NCBI RefSeq assembly: GCF_001514195.1
Contig: NZ_KQ948736.1
Coordinates: 413,362-477,361, forward strand
Direction of reading: 5' to 3'
DNA length: 64,000 nt
From: Streptomyces griseorubiginosus
Lineage (GTDB): Bacteria; Actinomycetota; Actinomycetes; Streptomycetales; Streptomycetaceae
Below the pieces are notes generated by a model, which was given only the letters and a program-made list of their open reading frames with translations, had not been told where the DNA came from and ran no database searches. The translations under genes were made by a program, and so were the position numbers. Of the stretch, positions 7,988-17,049 are shown piece by piece. How positions within the stretch are numbered: the stretch's first letter is position 1; each line of letters opens with the position of its first letter.

Positions 7988-8922
7988 GTGACGCGTACGA
8001 AGCCGAACTCGTCGTCGAGCGCCGCGAATCGGCGGCCGACGGCGTGCTGGCCCTCACCCTGCGCCACCCGCTGGGCGAACCGCTCCCGGCCTGGGAGCCC
8101 GGCGCCCACATCGACGTGCTGCTCGGGCCGGGCCTGGAGCGCCAGTACTCCCTGTGCGGCGACCCCGCCGACCGCGCCCGGTGGCGGATCGCCGTGCTGC
8201 GCGAGCCGGTCGGGCGCGGCGGATCGGCCCATGTGCACGAGCAGGTGAACCAGGGCGACAAGGTACGGGTGCGCGGTCCCCGCAACCACTTCGCCCTGCG
8301 GCCCGCACCGCGCTACCTCTTCATCGCGGGCGGCATCGGGATCACCCCGATCCTTCCGATGCTCGCGGCCGCGGAGGCCGAGGGCGCCCAGTGGAGCCTG
8401 CTGTACGGCGGGCGCACGCGCAACTCCATGGCGTTCACCGAGGAGTTGAGCCGCTACGACGACCGCGTCACGGTGGCCCCCCAGGACGAGACCGGCCTGC
8501 TGGACCTGCCGTCCGTGCTCGACGGCGTCCCCGAGGGCACCCTCGTCTACTGCTGCGGGCCCGGCCCGCTCCTGGACGCGGTGGAGCAGCGCTGCCCGGC
8601 CGGACTGCTGCACGTGGAGCGGTTCGCGCCGAAGGAGCAGGAGGAGGGCGAGAACACCGAGTTCGAGGTGGAGCTGGCGCAGACCGGCACGACGGTCACC
8701 GTCCCCGCGGACGTGTCGGTGCTCGACGCCGTGCGCGCCTCCGGAGTGGAGGTGCTGTTCTCCTGCACCGAGGGCACCTGCGGCACCTGTGAGACCGACG
8801 TCCTCGAAGGCACCCCGGACCACCGGGACTCGGTGCTCACGGACGAGGAGCGGGAGGCCGGGGAGACGATGATGATCTGCGTGTCCCGGTGCCGGGGCAA
8901 GAGGCTCGTGCTGGACCTGTAA
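7984..8922 (+). CDS. vanB: Vanillate O-demethylase-type oxidoreductase (reductase subunit)
   Basis: A 312-residue electron-transfer partner of the Rieske oxygenase, in the order flavin domain, NAD domain, plant-type ferredoxin. RQYSLCGDP (53-61) fits the flavin-binding RxYS motif. IAGGIGITPILPM (114-126) is the nucleotide-binding stretch. The [2Fe-2S] ligands are C261-x4-C266-x2-C269 and C299. It passes electrons from NAD(P)H to the VanA-like Rieske centre. ATG at 7984 overlaps the preceding stop. The 126-bp gap to the next gene leaves room for a separate promoter for the transporter genes. Confidence 0.87.
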   Translation: MSDAYEAELVVERRESAADGVLALTLRHPLGEPLPAWEPGAHIDVLLGPGLERQYSLCGDPADRARWRIAVLREPVGRGGSAHVHEQVNQGDKVRVRGPRNHFALRPAPRYLFIAGGIGITPILPMLAAAEAEGAQWSLLYGGRTRNSMAFTEELSRYDDRVTVAPQDETGLLDLPSVLDGVPEGTLVYCCGPGPLLDAVEQRCPAGLLHVERFAPKEQEEGENTEFEVELAQTGTTVTVPADVSVLDAVRASGVEVLFSCTEGTCGTCETDVLEGTPDHRDSVLTDEEREAGETMMICVSRCRGKRLVLDL

Positions 8923-9048
8923 ATCCCTTGTTTTCTCGACCAGTTGCTCCGGATTCCGGTCGATGATCTGGGCCTGCGTGACGGTGACGTTGTACCGTGC
9001 GGTCTGCGCACAGCCTGTCGGAACGACGAAGTCTGCACAGGAGGAGCC

Positions 9049-10017
9049 ATGCGTCGAATCCTCACCGCCCTGGCGGCCGGGGCGTTACTGGTCACCGGGT
9101 CCGCCTGCGGTTCGTCCGACGGCTCGGCGGACCCGGACCCGGGATCGTCCGGGGGCACCACCACCGTCAGACTCGGGCTCATCCCCATCGTCGACGTCGC
9201 GCCGGTCTATCTGGGCCAGAAGAAGGGCTTCTACGACAGGCGCGGGCTGAAGCTCCAGATCTCGAAGGCGTCCAGCGGCGCGGCGATCGTCCCGGGGGTG
9301 GCCGGCGGACAGTTCCAGTTCGGGTTCTCCAACGTCACCTCCCTGCTGATCGCCCGCAGCAACGGCGTCCCGGTCAAGGCGGTCTCCAACGCCATCGCCT
9401 CAACGGGCGTGGCGGGCAAGGACTTCACGGGCGTCGCGGTGAAGAAGGGCAGCGCGATCGGGTCGGCGAAGGACCTGGAGGGCAGGAAGGTCGCCATCAA
9501 CGCCCTCAGGAACATCAACGAGTCGGCGGTGCGCGAGTCGGTCCGCAAGGACGGCGGCGACCCGGACAAGGTGAGCTTCGTGGAGCTCCCCTTCGACCAG
9601 ATGCCGGCCGCGCTCGACGCCGGCCAGGTCGACGCGGCCTGCGCGGTCGAGCCCGCCCTGGCCACCATCAAGGGCCAGGGCGGCCGGGTGATCGCCTCCC
9701 AGCTGGTGGACGTGGCCGCGAACACCACCGTCGCCATGTACTTCACCTCCGAGCGGTACCAGCAGCAGAACCCCGACGTGGTGAAGCGGTTCCAGCAGGC
9801 CACCGCCGAGTCCCTCGCCTACGCCGACGCGCACCCGGACGAAGCCCGGCAGATCGTCACGACGTACACGAAGATCCCGGCGTCGGTGCTGGAGCAGGTG
9901 ATCCTGCCGAAGTGGCCGGCCGAACCGGACAGGGCCTCGATCGAGGCGCTGGCGAAGCTCGGTGAGAAGGACGGGTTCTTCAAGAAGACCCCCGACGTGG
10001 ACGCGCTCCTTCCGTGA
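9049..10017 (+). CDS. Sulfonate/taurine-family ABC substrate-binding lipoprotein
   Basis: A 322-residue SsuA/TauA-type periplasmic-binding-fold protein. ATG at 9049 has GGAGGAGCC directly upstream. The signal MRRILTALAAGALLVTGSAC ends in the lipobox GSAC (C20). LGLIPIVDVAPVYLGQKKGF is the typical start of the mature fold in this family. Codon 13 (9085-9087) is TTA, a codon read by the developmentally regulated bldA tRNA, so this importer may be translated only late in growth. Its position after vanAB suggests an aromatic carboxylate or sulfonate ligand; this is inference from context. Confidence 0.88.
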   Translation: MRRILTALAAGALLVTGSACGSSDGSADPDPGSSGGTTTVRLGLIPIVDVAPVYLGQKKGFYDRRGLKLQISKASSGAAIVPGVAGGQFQFGFSNVTSLLIARSNGVPVKAVSNAIASTGVAGKDFTGVAVKKGSAIGSAKDLEGRKVAINALRNINESAVRESVRKDGGDPDKVSFVELPFDQMPAALDAGQVDAACAVEPALATIKGQGGRVIASQLVDVAANTTVAMYFTSERYQQQNPDVVKRFQQATAESLAYADAHPDEARQIVTTYTKIPASVLEQVILPKWPAEPDRASIEALAKLGEKDGFFKKTPDVDALLP

Positions 10018-10787
10018 GGCTCCAGAACACCCTGCTGGGTACCGCCGGACTCGCGGCCTTCCTCCTCCTGGGCGAGGCGGTGCCGCGGCTCGGCGTGGTC
10101 AAGGAGGAGTACTTCCCGCCGACCAGCCGTATCGCCCGCGCCCTCGCCGACGAACTCTCCGACGGCGCCTTCTGGACCGCCCTCGGCGACACCCTCACCG
10201 GCTGGGCGCTGGGCCTGGCCGTCGCCACCTGCGCGGGCATCGTCACCGGTGTCCTCCTGTCGGTCGTGCCGTACCTGCGCGAGGCAACGGCGTCGACCAT
10301 CGAGTTCCTGCGCCCGATCCCCTCCGTCGCCCTGATCCCGCTGGCCGTGCTGCTGTACGGCAGCGAACTGCGCTCGGTGCTGATCCTCGTCGTCTACGCC
10401 GGCTTCTGGCAGGTCCTCGTCCAGACGCTCTACGGTGTCCAGGACGTCGACCCCGTCGCCGACGAGACCGCGCGGTCGTACGGCCTCGGCACCTGGGCGC
10501 GGATCCGGCACGTGCTGTGGCCGAGCGCGCTGCCGTACGTCTTCACCGGTGTCCGGCTGGCCGCGACCGTCGCGCTGATCCTCGCCATCACCGGTGAACT
10601 CGTCATCGGGGCGCCTGGGTTGGGCGCGCGGATCGGGGTCGCGCAGAACTCGCAGGCGGTGCCGGAGATGTACGCGCTGATCGTGGTGACCGGTCTGCTG
10701 GGGCTGCTCGTCAACGTGGGCGCGCGTACCGTGGAGCGACGGGCGCTGGCCTGGCACCAGTCGGTGCGCGGGGAGGTGGCGGTGTGA
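10014..10787 (+). CDS. ABC transporter permease (SsuC/TauC type), first
   Basis: A 257-residue membrane permease of the nitrate/sulfonate/taurine importer family, with about six hydrophobic segments. The ATPase-contact loop is seen near DETARSYGLGTWARIRHVLW. GTG at 10014 overlaps the binding-protein stop by four bases. It is the first of two different permeases, whereas SsuABC-type importers usually need only one permease gene, so the channel is probably a heterodimer. Confidence 0.9.
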   Translation: MRLQNTLLGTAGLAAFLLLGEAVPRLGVVKEEYFPPTSRIARALADELSDGAFWTALGDTLTGWALGLAVATCAGIVTGVLLSVVPYLREATASTIEFLRPIPSVALIPLAVLLYGSELRSVLILVVYAGFWQVLVQTLYGVQDVDPVADETARSYGLGTWARIRHVLWPSALPYVFTGVRLAATVALILAITGELVIGAPGLGARIGVAQNSQAVPEMYALIVVTGLLGLLVNVGARTVERRALAWHQSVRGEVAV

Positions 10788-11563
10788 AGCGGATCGCTCG
10801 CCGGCTGGTCCTCGTGCTCGCCCTGCCCGCCCTGTTGTTCGCGGGCTGGTGGCTGGCGTCGGCGAACAGCACCGACGTCTTCTGGCCGCCGCTGCGCACG
10901 ATCCTGAAGACCTTCCCTGACGTGTGGACCGCCGAGCGGCTGCGCGACGACGTGCTGCCCAGCCTCTGGCGGCTCACGGCCGGTTACGCGCTGGCCGCCG
11001 TGGCCGGGGTGGCTCTCGGCACCGTGATCGGCTCCTACCGGCGGGTGCGGGCGGTGTGCGAACCGGTCCTGGAGTTCCTGCGGGCGATCCCGCCGCCTGT
11101 GCTGATCCCGGTCATCATGCTGTTCGCGGGCATCGGCGACACCATGAAGGTCACGGTGATCGCGAGCGGATGCGTCTGGCCGATCCTGCTCAACACGGTC
11201 GAGGGCGTCCGCGCGGTCGACCCGGTGATGCTGGAGACCGCCCGCACCTACGGCATCTCCGGCCCGTCGCGCCTGCGTCACCTGGTGCTGCGCTCGGCGA
11301 GTCCGCAGATCTTCGCGGGTCTGCGGCAGGCGCTGTCGATCGGCATCATCCTGATGGTCATCAGCGAGATGTTCGCGGCCAGCAACGGCATCGGCTTCAC
11401 CGTCGTCCAGTTCCAACGCAGCTTCGCGGTACCGGACATGTGGACCGGGATCATCGTGCTCGGTCTGCTCGGCTGTCTGCTCTCCGTCGTGTTCCAGCTG
11501 GTCGAGCGGCGGGTCCTCGCCTGGTACCACGGCCTGCGCGCTGCGGCCCGGCGGTCCCCGTGA
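10784..11563 (+). CDS. ABC transporter permease (SsuC/TauC type), second
   Basis: A 259-residue permease paralogous to the preceding gene and coupled to it by a GTGA overlap at 10784. The ATPase-contact loop reads LETARTYGISGPSRLRHLVL. The paired permeases, binding protein and ATPase form a complete importer. Its sequence family handles nitrate, sulfonates, taurine, pyrimidine precursors or aromatic acids; the van context favours the last. Confidence 0.9.
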   Translation: MKRIARRLVLVLALPALLFAGWWLASANSTDVFWPPLRTILKTFPDVWTAERLRDDVLPSLWRLTAGYALAAVAGVALGTVIGSYRRVRAVCEPVLEFLRAIPPPVLIPVIMLFAGIGDTMKVTVIASGCVWPILLNTVEGVRAVDPVMLETARTYGISGPSRLRHLVLRSASPQIFAGLRQALSIGIILMVISEMFAASNGIGFTVVQFQRSFAVPDMWTGIIVLGLLGCLLSVVFQLVERRVLAWYHGLRAAARRSP

Positions 11564-11589
11564 GTTCCCCGAACGCGAAAGGGCGGTCC

Positions 11590-12414
11590 ATGCAGGAACT
11601 TCTTGGCGTATCCGGCCTGAACAAGGTCTACGCGGGCTCGGGGCGCCGGGTGGAGGCGGTCCGCGACCTCACCTTCACCGTCGAGGCGGGCGAACTGGTC
11701 TGTCTGGTGGGCCCGTCGGGCTGCGGCAAGACGACCCTGCTGAAGTGCATGGGCGGTCTGCTCACCCCGACAGCGGGCGAGGTCCGCCTGGCCGGCCGGA
11801 AGGTGACCGGGCCCCCGCCCGGCATGGCCTTCGTCTTCCAGGAGTACGGCCGCAGCCTGTTCCCGTGGATGCGGGTCGCCGACAATGTCGAACTCCCCCT
11901 GAAGCACAAGGACTTGACCAGGGCCCGACGCCGTGAGCTGGTCGCCGACGCACTGGAGTCGGTCGGTCTCCCGGACGCGGCCGGCGCCTACCCGTGGCAG
12001 CTCTCCGGCGGTATGCAGCAGCGGGTCGCCATCGCCCGCGCGCTGGCCTACGAGCCCGAGGTCCTGCTGATGGACGAACCGTTCGCGGCGGTGGACGCGC
12101 AGACCCGCGCCGACCTGGAGGATCTCGTACGACGGCTGTGGCGCGAGCGCGGCATCACGATCCTGTTCGTCACCCACGACATCGACGAGGCGGTCTACCT
12201 GGGCGAACGGGTCATCGTCCTCTCGGCCTCGCCCACGGTCGTGCGGGAGCAGCTCAAGGTCGATCTGCCCGAGGAGCGGGACCAGGTGCACACCCGGGTG
12301 GCCCCGCGCTTCGCCGAACTGCGCACTCATGTGTACGAGCAGATCCAGGCGGCGAAACGCGGGGCCGGGCAGGACGCCGTGGTCACGGAGTCGAGTACGC
12401 CTCCACTTCACTGA
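11590..12414 (+). CDS. ABC transporter ATP-binding protein (SsuB/TauB type)
   Basis: A 274-residue ATPase for the two preceding permeases. Visible motifs are Walker A GPSGCGKTT, the Q-loop in FVFQEYGRSLFPW, the signature LSGGMQQRV, Walker B VLLMDEPFAAVD and the switch histidine in LFVTHDIDEA. ATG at 11590 has AAAGGG upstream; GTG at 11560, overlapping the permease stop in the GTGA style used elsewhere in this operon, would add ten residues. The last 32 bases overlap the 3' end of the convergent GH87 gene. Confidence 0.92.
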   Translation: MQELLGVSGLNKVYAGSGRRVEAVRDLTFTVEAGELVCLVGPSGCGKTTLLKCMGGLLTPTAGEVRLAGRKVTGPPPGMAFVFQEYGRSLFPWMRVADNVELPLKHKDLTRARRRELVADALESVGLPDAAGAYPWQLSGGMQQRVAIARALAYEPEVLLMDEPFAAVDAQTRADLEDLVRRLWRERGITILFVTHDIDEAVYLGERVIVLSASPTVVREQLKVDLPEERDQVHTRVAPRFAELRTHVYEQIQAAKRGAGQDAVVTESSTPPLH

Positions 12415-14545
12415 ACTGCCCCGCGGGCCAGCCGGTGTTGGCGCTGACGGAGAGGCGGAGGTACCTCAGACTGGTGCCCGCCGGCAGGGAGACGGTGGCC
12501 GTGTTGCCGGTCGCGGGGTCGAAGCGGTAGGCCTGCGCGCCGACGACCGTGGCGTAGCTTCCGCCGTCGGTGCTGCCGAGCACGGTGACGGTCTGGGTGC
12601 GCGCGCCCCACGCCGAGGACGGGGGCAGCTTCAGCACGAGACGTCGTACGGTCTGGCTCGCACCGAGGTCCACGGTCCAGGACTGCGGGAAGGCGTTGTT
12701 GGCCGACTCCCAGTAGCTGTTCGGGTCACCGTCCACGGCCTTGCCGGGTGTGTAGACGTCCTGGGAGCCGGTCGCGGTGGCGGGACGCCCCTTGGCGAGG
12801 TTGCGGTTCGGGTCCGGTTCGGGGTTGCCCTGGCCGGGCTGGGGCCAGGTCGAGCAGTCCGACCAGGTGCTGTTCCAGCCGGAGTTGCCGCCGCCGTCGG
12901 TGAGGGCGAAGGTGCCGGAGTTCGCCGGGTAGGGGCAGTTGTAGATCCCGGCGGAGCCCACCGACGTGGCCGTGACGTTGCGGAAGCTCGCGGCGCCCTG
13001 GGCCTCCGCCTGCACGACGACCGTCCCGGTGTTGCGGACGGTGGCGCCGTCCACGGTGACGTTGCGGACCGGGTAGCCCTGCCCGCCACCCGAGACGAAC
13101 TCGAAGGCGCTGTAGGGGCTGTCGGTGATCGTCGTGTTGGTGATCCTCACGGTGGCGTTGACGGCGCTGTCGTACGAGTCGACCCGGAGCGCCCCCATGG
13201 GGTGGTTCCAGTTGGGGTTCATCGCACCGGTGCGGACCAGGGTGTTGCCGTCCACCGTGATGGTGCCGGCGAGGGGGAAGAAGGGGTCGAGGAACTTCTG
13301 GTTGGAGATCGCGATGCCGCTGCCGAGGGCGTTGGTGTCGGAGACCAGGTTGTTCCTGACCGCGATGTCGGTGCCGCCGTAGATCGCGATGCCGTTGGCC
13401 AGGTTGGGCTGGGTGATGGTGTTGTTCTCGAAGCTGCTGTCGGTGTCGGGTGCGTACAGGGACCACATGGCGAGGGCGTCGTCGCCCTGGTTGCGCAGGA
13501 AGTTGTTGCGGACGCGGACTCCGCGCGCGTTGCCGTTGAGGTTGAGGCCGTCGGCGGTCATGTCGAGGAAGCGGTTGTTCTCGACGACGAGGTTGTCGTT
13601 GTTGCCCGTCAGCCACAGGCCGACCTTGAGGTGCTGGAGCCACATACCGGACACCGAACTGCCGGTTCCGAGGGAGCCGTTGACGAAGTTGTCCGGGCTG
13701 GAGTCGACGCGTTCGGTGACCTCGCCGACGACCGCGAAGTCCTTGATGTGGACGCCGCCCGAGGAGCCGGTCTGGTCGATGAAGCGGGAGGTGTGCACGA
13801 CCGAGTGCCAGCTTCCGGCGCCCTGGAGCGTGACGTTCTGGACGCCGCTGAGCGAGGAGGTCAGCCGGTAGTCGCCCGGCGGAATCCAGACGACTCCCCC
13901 TTGCGCGGCGGAGATCGCGTCCCGGAAGGCCTGGGTGGAGTCGCCGTTGCCGGTGGGGTCGGCGCCCTTCGAGGTGACCGACACCGAACCGGCGGGCTGA
14001 CCGGCGGCTCCCGCGACCTGCTCGAAGTCGGCCACGTCGACGGTGACCTGGGTGCCGGTCGACTCGAAGGCGACCTTGTCGCCCGCCTGGAGGTTCTGGC
14101 CGAGCAGCAGGCGGGCGTTGTCGTAGAAGTGGTGCGTCCTGGCGCCGGGGATCCAACCGGTGTCGATGTAGGAGTACTTGGAGGTGACGGGGACGGTCCT
14201 GGCGAGCCGGGTCCCGTTGACGTAGACGTTCAGGGTGCCGGACTGGCCGTCGGGGACGCTGTAGGCGAGGTTCACGGCGTTGGCGGCGCGCGGCACGGTG
14301 AACTCGACGCGCTGACCGGCGGTGATCCGTACGGCCTGCCGGCCCGACGCCTCCGAGGCGAGCGTGCCCTGGGTGTAGTCCGGGCCGATCCTCGTGCCGG
14401 TGGTGGTGGCGGACTCGGCCTCGACGGAGGTGAAGGGGAGGGTGGCGCCGGCGGCCGCGTGGGCGGAGGGGGCGATGGCGGTGAGCAGGCCGGTGGTGAG
14501 GGCCACGGTGATGGCTGCTGACATGCTCCTGACAGATCTGTGCAT
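12383..14545 (-). CDS. Secreted GH87 alpha-1,3-glucanase / mycodextranase
   Basis: A 720-residue exported enzyme that should cleave alpha-1,3-glucan (mutan, fungal cell wall) or nigeran. The order is: signal peptide to about residue 31, a beta-sandwich carbohydrate-binding-type domain (about 35-178), a parallel beta-helix catalytic domain (about 185-560), a Pro-rich linker, and a C-terminal F5/8 type C (CBM32-like) domain (about 585-718). The candidate catalytic aspartates D332 (TADG) and D355-D356 (GDDALAMWS) are 23 and 24 residues apart, the spacing I recall for the catalytic Asp trio of Bacillus and Paenibacillus GH87 enzymes. It is the last gene of the LacI/importer/GH13 set and would generate the imported oligosaccharides. 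Confidence 0.82.
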   Translation of the reverse strand: MHRSVRSMSAAITVALTTGLLTAIAPSAHAAAGATLPFTSVEAESATTTGTRIGPDYTQGTLASEASGRQAVRITAGQRVEFTVPRAANAVNLAYSVPDGQSGTLNVYVNGTRLARTVPVTSKYSYIDTGWIPGARTHHFYDNARLLLGQNLQAGDKVAFESTGTQVTVDVADFEQVAGAAGQPAGSVSVTSKGADPTGNGDSTQAFRDAISAAQGGVVWIPPGDYRLTSSLSGVQNVTLQGAGSWHSVVHTSRFIDQTGSSGGVHIKDFAVVGEVTERVDSSPDNFVNGSLGTGSSVSGMWLQHLKVGLWLTGNNDNLVVENNRFLDMTADGLNLNGNARGVRVRNNFLRNQGDDALAMWSLYAPDTDSSFENNTITQPNLANGIAIYGGTDIAVRNNLVSDTNALGSGIAISNQKFLDPFFPLAGTITVDGNTLVRTGAMNPNWNHPMGALRVDSYDSAVNATVRITNTTITDSPYSAFEFVSGGGQGYPVRNVTVDGATVRNTGTVVVQAEAQGAASFRNVTATSVGSAGIYNCPYPANSGTFALTDGGGNSGWNSTWSDCSTWPQPGQGNPEPDPNRNLAKGRPATATGSQDVYTPGKAVDGDPNSYWESANNAFPQSWTVDLGASQTVRRLVLKLPPSSAWGARTQTVTVLGSTDGGSYATVVGAQAYRFDPATGNTATVSLPAGTSLRYLRLSVSANTGWPAGQFSEVEAYSTP

Positions 14546-14578
14546 GTGCTGATCCCTTCCTGTGGGGGTGGTGCGGTC

Positions 14579-16159
14579 TCAGCTCCGCAGCCAGACCGCG
14601 GTGTCCTCGGGCAGTCGGCCCCCGTCGTCCAAAGGCCCACTGGCGAGCAGCAGTTCGGCGTGGTCGGGCAGCTCCACGGACGCGGTGCCGAGATTCACCA
14701 CGCACCGGACGCCGTCCGCGCGGGTGAAGGCGAGCACGTCCTCGGGGGCCGGAAGCCAGGTGAGCGGTCCGTGGCCGAAGACCGGCCGAAGGCGGATCGC
14801 CTGCCGGTAGAGGGCGAGCATCGACGCGGGGTCGGCGGCCTGGCGGTCGGCGGCGTACGCGGCCCAGCCGTCGGGCTGCGGCAGCCAGGGCTCGCCCCCG
14901 AACCCGGCGTGCGGGGCGTCGGCCGTCCACGGCAGGGGCACCCGGCACCCGTCCCGCCCCGGGTCCGCACCGCCCGACCGGAAGTGCATCGGGTCCTCGA
15001 TCCGCTCGCGCGGGATCTCCGCCTCGGGCAGGCCGAGTTCCTCGCCCTGGTACACGTAGACGGCCCCGGGCAGGGCGAGCGAGAGCAGCGCCGCCGCGCG
15101 GGCGCGCCGGGTGCCGAGGGCGAGGTCGCTCGGGGTGCCGAAGGCCTTGGCCGCGAAGTCGAAGCCGGTGTCGGTGCGGCCGTAACGGGTCACCGTGCGG
15201 GTGATGTCGTGGTTGCACAGGACCCAGGTCGCGGGGGCGCCGACCGGGGCGTGCTCGGCGAGGGTGGTCCTGATCGAGGTGCGCAGCCGCTCGGCGTCCC
15301 AGGGGCAGGACAGGAAGGAGAAGTTGAAGGCGGTGTGCAGTTCGTCGGGGCGCAGGTAGCGGGCGAAGCGCTCGGTGTCGGGGAGCCAGACCTCGCCGAC
15401 GAAGACTCCGCCGTACTCGTCGGCGACGGCCCGCCAGGACCGGTAGATGTCGTGGAGCTCGTCGCGGTCGACGAAGGGGTGCGGGTGGGGGGCGGTGGCG
15501 AGGTCGGGCAGGTCCGGGTCCTTGGCGAGCAGGGCGGCCGAGTCGATGCGGACGCCGGCCACTCCGCGCTCGAACCAGAACCGCAGGATGTCCTCGTGCT
15601 CCTGGCGGACCGCCGGGTGGGCCCAGTTGAGGTCGGGCTGCTCCGGGGTGAACAGGTGCAGGTACCAGTCGCCGTCGGGCAGCCGCGTCCACACGGGCTG
15701 GGTGGAGCCGACGAACTGGGACGGCCAGTCGTTGGGCGGCAGTTCGCCGTGCAGGCCACGACCGCGCCGGAAGTGGAACAGCTCGCGTTCGGGGCTGCCG
15801 GGACCCGCCTTCAAGGCCGCCTGGAACCAAGGGTGTTGGTCGGAGACATGGTTGGGCACGATGTCGACGATCGTCCGGATGCCCAGTTCCCGCGCCTCGG
15901 CGATGAGTTTCTCCGCCTCGGCGAGGGTGCCGAAGGACGGGTCGATCGCACGGTAGTCGGCGACGTCGTAACCGCCGTCCTTCATCGGGGAGAGGTACCA
16001 GGGGTTGAACCACAGGGCGTCCACGCCGAGTTCGGCGAGATACGGCAGCCTGGCGCGGACCCCGGCGAGGTCCCCGGTGCCGTCTCCGTCACCGTCGGCG
16101 AAGCTGCGGACGTACACCTGGTAGATGACGGCGGAGCGCCACCAGTCCTGCTGTGCCAC
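14579..16159 (-). CDS. GH13 alpha-glucosidase (intracellular)
   Basis: A 526-residue alpha-amylase-family enzyme with no signal peptide, expected to split imported alpha-gluco-oligosaccharides to glucose. The GH13 conserved regions are visible: VDIVPNH (98-104), VRIDSA with the nucleophile D206, FVGEVWL with the acid/base E256, and CNHD with D318. GTG at 16159 is preceded by the weak Shine-Dalgarno-like AAAGGCAGG. It is 29 bp downstream of the permease gene, and the secreted glucanase follows 33 bp later, so the module couples extracellular cleavage, import and cytoplasmic hydrolysis. Confidence 0.92.
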   Translation of the reverse strand: MAQQDWWRSAVIYQVYVRSFADGDGDGTGDLAGVRARLPYLAELGVDALWFNPWYLSPMKDGGYDVADYRAIDPSFGTLAEAEKLIAEARELGIRTIVDIVPNHVSDQHPWFQAALKAGPGSPERELFHFRRGRGLHGELPPNDWPSQFVGSTQPVWTRLPDGDWYLHLFTPEQPDLNWAHPAVRQEHEDILRFWFERGVAGVRIDSAALLAKDPDLPDLATAPHPHPFVDRDELHDIYRSWRAVADEYGGVFVGEVWLPDTERFARYLRPDELHTAFNFSFLSCPWDAERLRTSIRTTLAEHAPVGAPATWVLCNHDITRTVTRYGRTDTGFDFAAKAFGTPSDLALGTRRARAAALLSLALPGAVYVYQGEELGLPEAEIPRERIEDPMHFRSGGADPGRDGCRVPLPWTADAPHAGFGGEPWLPQPDGWAAYAADRQAADPASMLALYRQAIRLRPVFGHGPLTWLPAPEDVLAFTRADGVRCVVNLGTASVELPDHAELLLASGPLDDGGRLPEDTAVWLRS

Positions 16160-16188
16160 GGAGCCTGCCTTTCTGCGGAGGGACGGGG

Positions 16189-17049
16189 TCAGCCCTTTGT
16201 GCCGCCCGCGCTGATCCCGGCGACGATGTGCCGCTGGAAGACGAGGAAGAGCGCGACCATCGGGATGCTGGCGATCACCATCGCCGCGATCAGCACGGTG
16301 AGCTGGATGTTCTGCGACAACTGGACCAGTGCCACGCCGATGGGCTGCTTGTCGGTGTCGGAGAAGACCATCAGCGGCCAGAGGAAGTCCTGCCACACGG
16401 CGACCAGCGCGAAGATCGACACCACCCCGAGGACGGGCCGCGACAGGGGCAGCACGATCGACCACAGGACCCGTAGCTTCCCGGCCCCGTCGATCTCGGC
16501 GGCCTCCAGCACGTCGCGCGGGAGCTGGTCGAAGAACCGCTTGAGCAGATACAGGTTGAAGGCGTTGGCGACCGCCGGCAGCCAGATCGCGAGCGGGTCG
16601 TTCAGCAGCCCCAGGTCGGCCACCGTCAGGTACTTCGGTACGACCAGGGCCTGGGCGGGGACCATCAGCGTGGCGAGGATGCCGCCCAGGATCACCTTGC
16701 CGAAGGCGGGGTTCAGCCGGGACAGGGCGTAGGCGGCCGCCGTGCACAGGACCAGCTGGAACGCCCAGGCGCCGGCGGCCTGGACCACCGTGTTCCACAG
16801 GTGCTGCGGGAGCTGCATCAGCTGCCAGGCGTCCTGGTAGCCGCCGAGGTGCCACCGCTCGGGGACGAGGGTGGGCGGGGTGCGGGCCACCTCGTCCGGT
16901 GACTTCATCGCGCCGGTGACCATCCAGTACACCGGGAAGAGGAAGGCGAGCGCGAAGAGGACGACGACCGAGGTGAGGACGGTCCAGTAGACGGCCTTGC
17001 CGCGGGGGCGGGCGAGCGCCGCCGGGGAGATCAGGGTGCGGGTGGTCAT
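16189..17049 (-). CDS. Alpha-glucoside ABC transporter permease (MalG type)
   Basis: A 286-residue CUT1 permease with six predicted membrane segments; the EAA loop reads DVLEAAEIDGAGKLRVLWSI. ATG at 17049 overlaps the stop of the MalF-type gene (ATGA). The ATPase is not encoded nearby and is presumably the shared MsiK. Placement beside an alpha-glucosidase and an alpha-1,3-glucanase points to nigero- or malto-oligosaccharide import. Confidence 0.93.
   Translation of the reverse strand: MTTRTLISPAALARPRGKAVYWTVLTSVVVLFALAFLFPVYWMVTGAMKSPDEVARTPPTLVPERWHLGGYQDAWQLMQLPQHLWNTVVQAAGAWAFQLVLCTAAAYALSRLNPAFGKVILGGILATLMVPAQALVVPKYLTVADLGLLNDPLAIWLPAVANAFNLYLLKRFFDQLPRDVLEAAEIDGAGKLRVLWSIVLPLSRPVLGVVSIFALVAVWQDFLWPLMVFSDTDKQPIGVALVQLSQNIQLTVLIAAMVIASIPMVALFLVFQRHIVAGISAGGTKG

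Noticed and set aside
11560..11589. GTG at 11560 as the ATPase start
   Set aside because: Kept only as an alternative: the overlap with the permease stop is attractive, but ATG 11590 has the better ribosome-binding site and the usual N-terminus.
12726..16013. Long minus-strand frame overlapping GH87 and GH13
   Set aside because: Arg/Pro-rich frame-shifted shadow of the two recognised enzymes, with no motifs and no start context.
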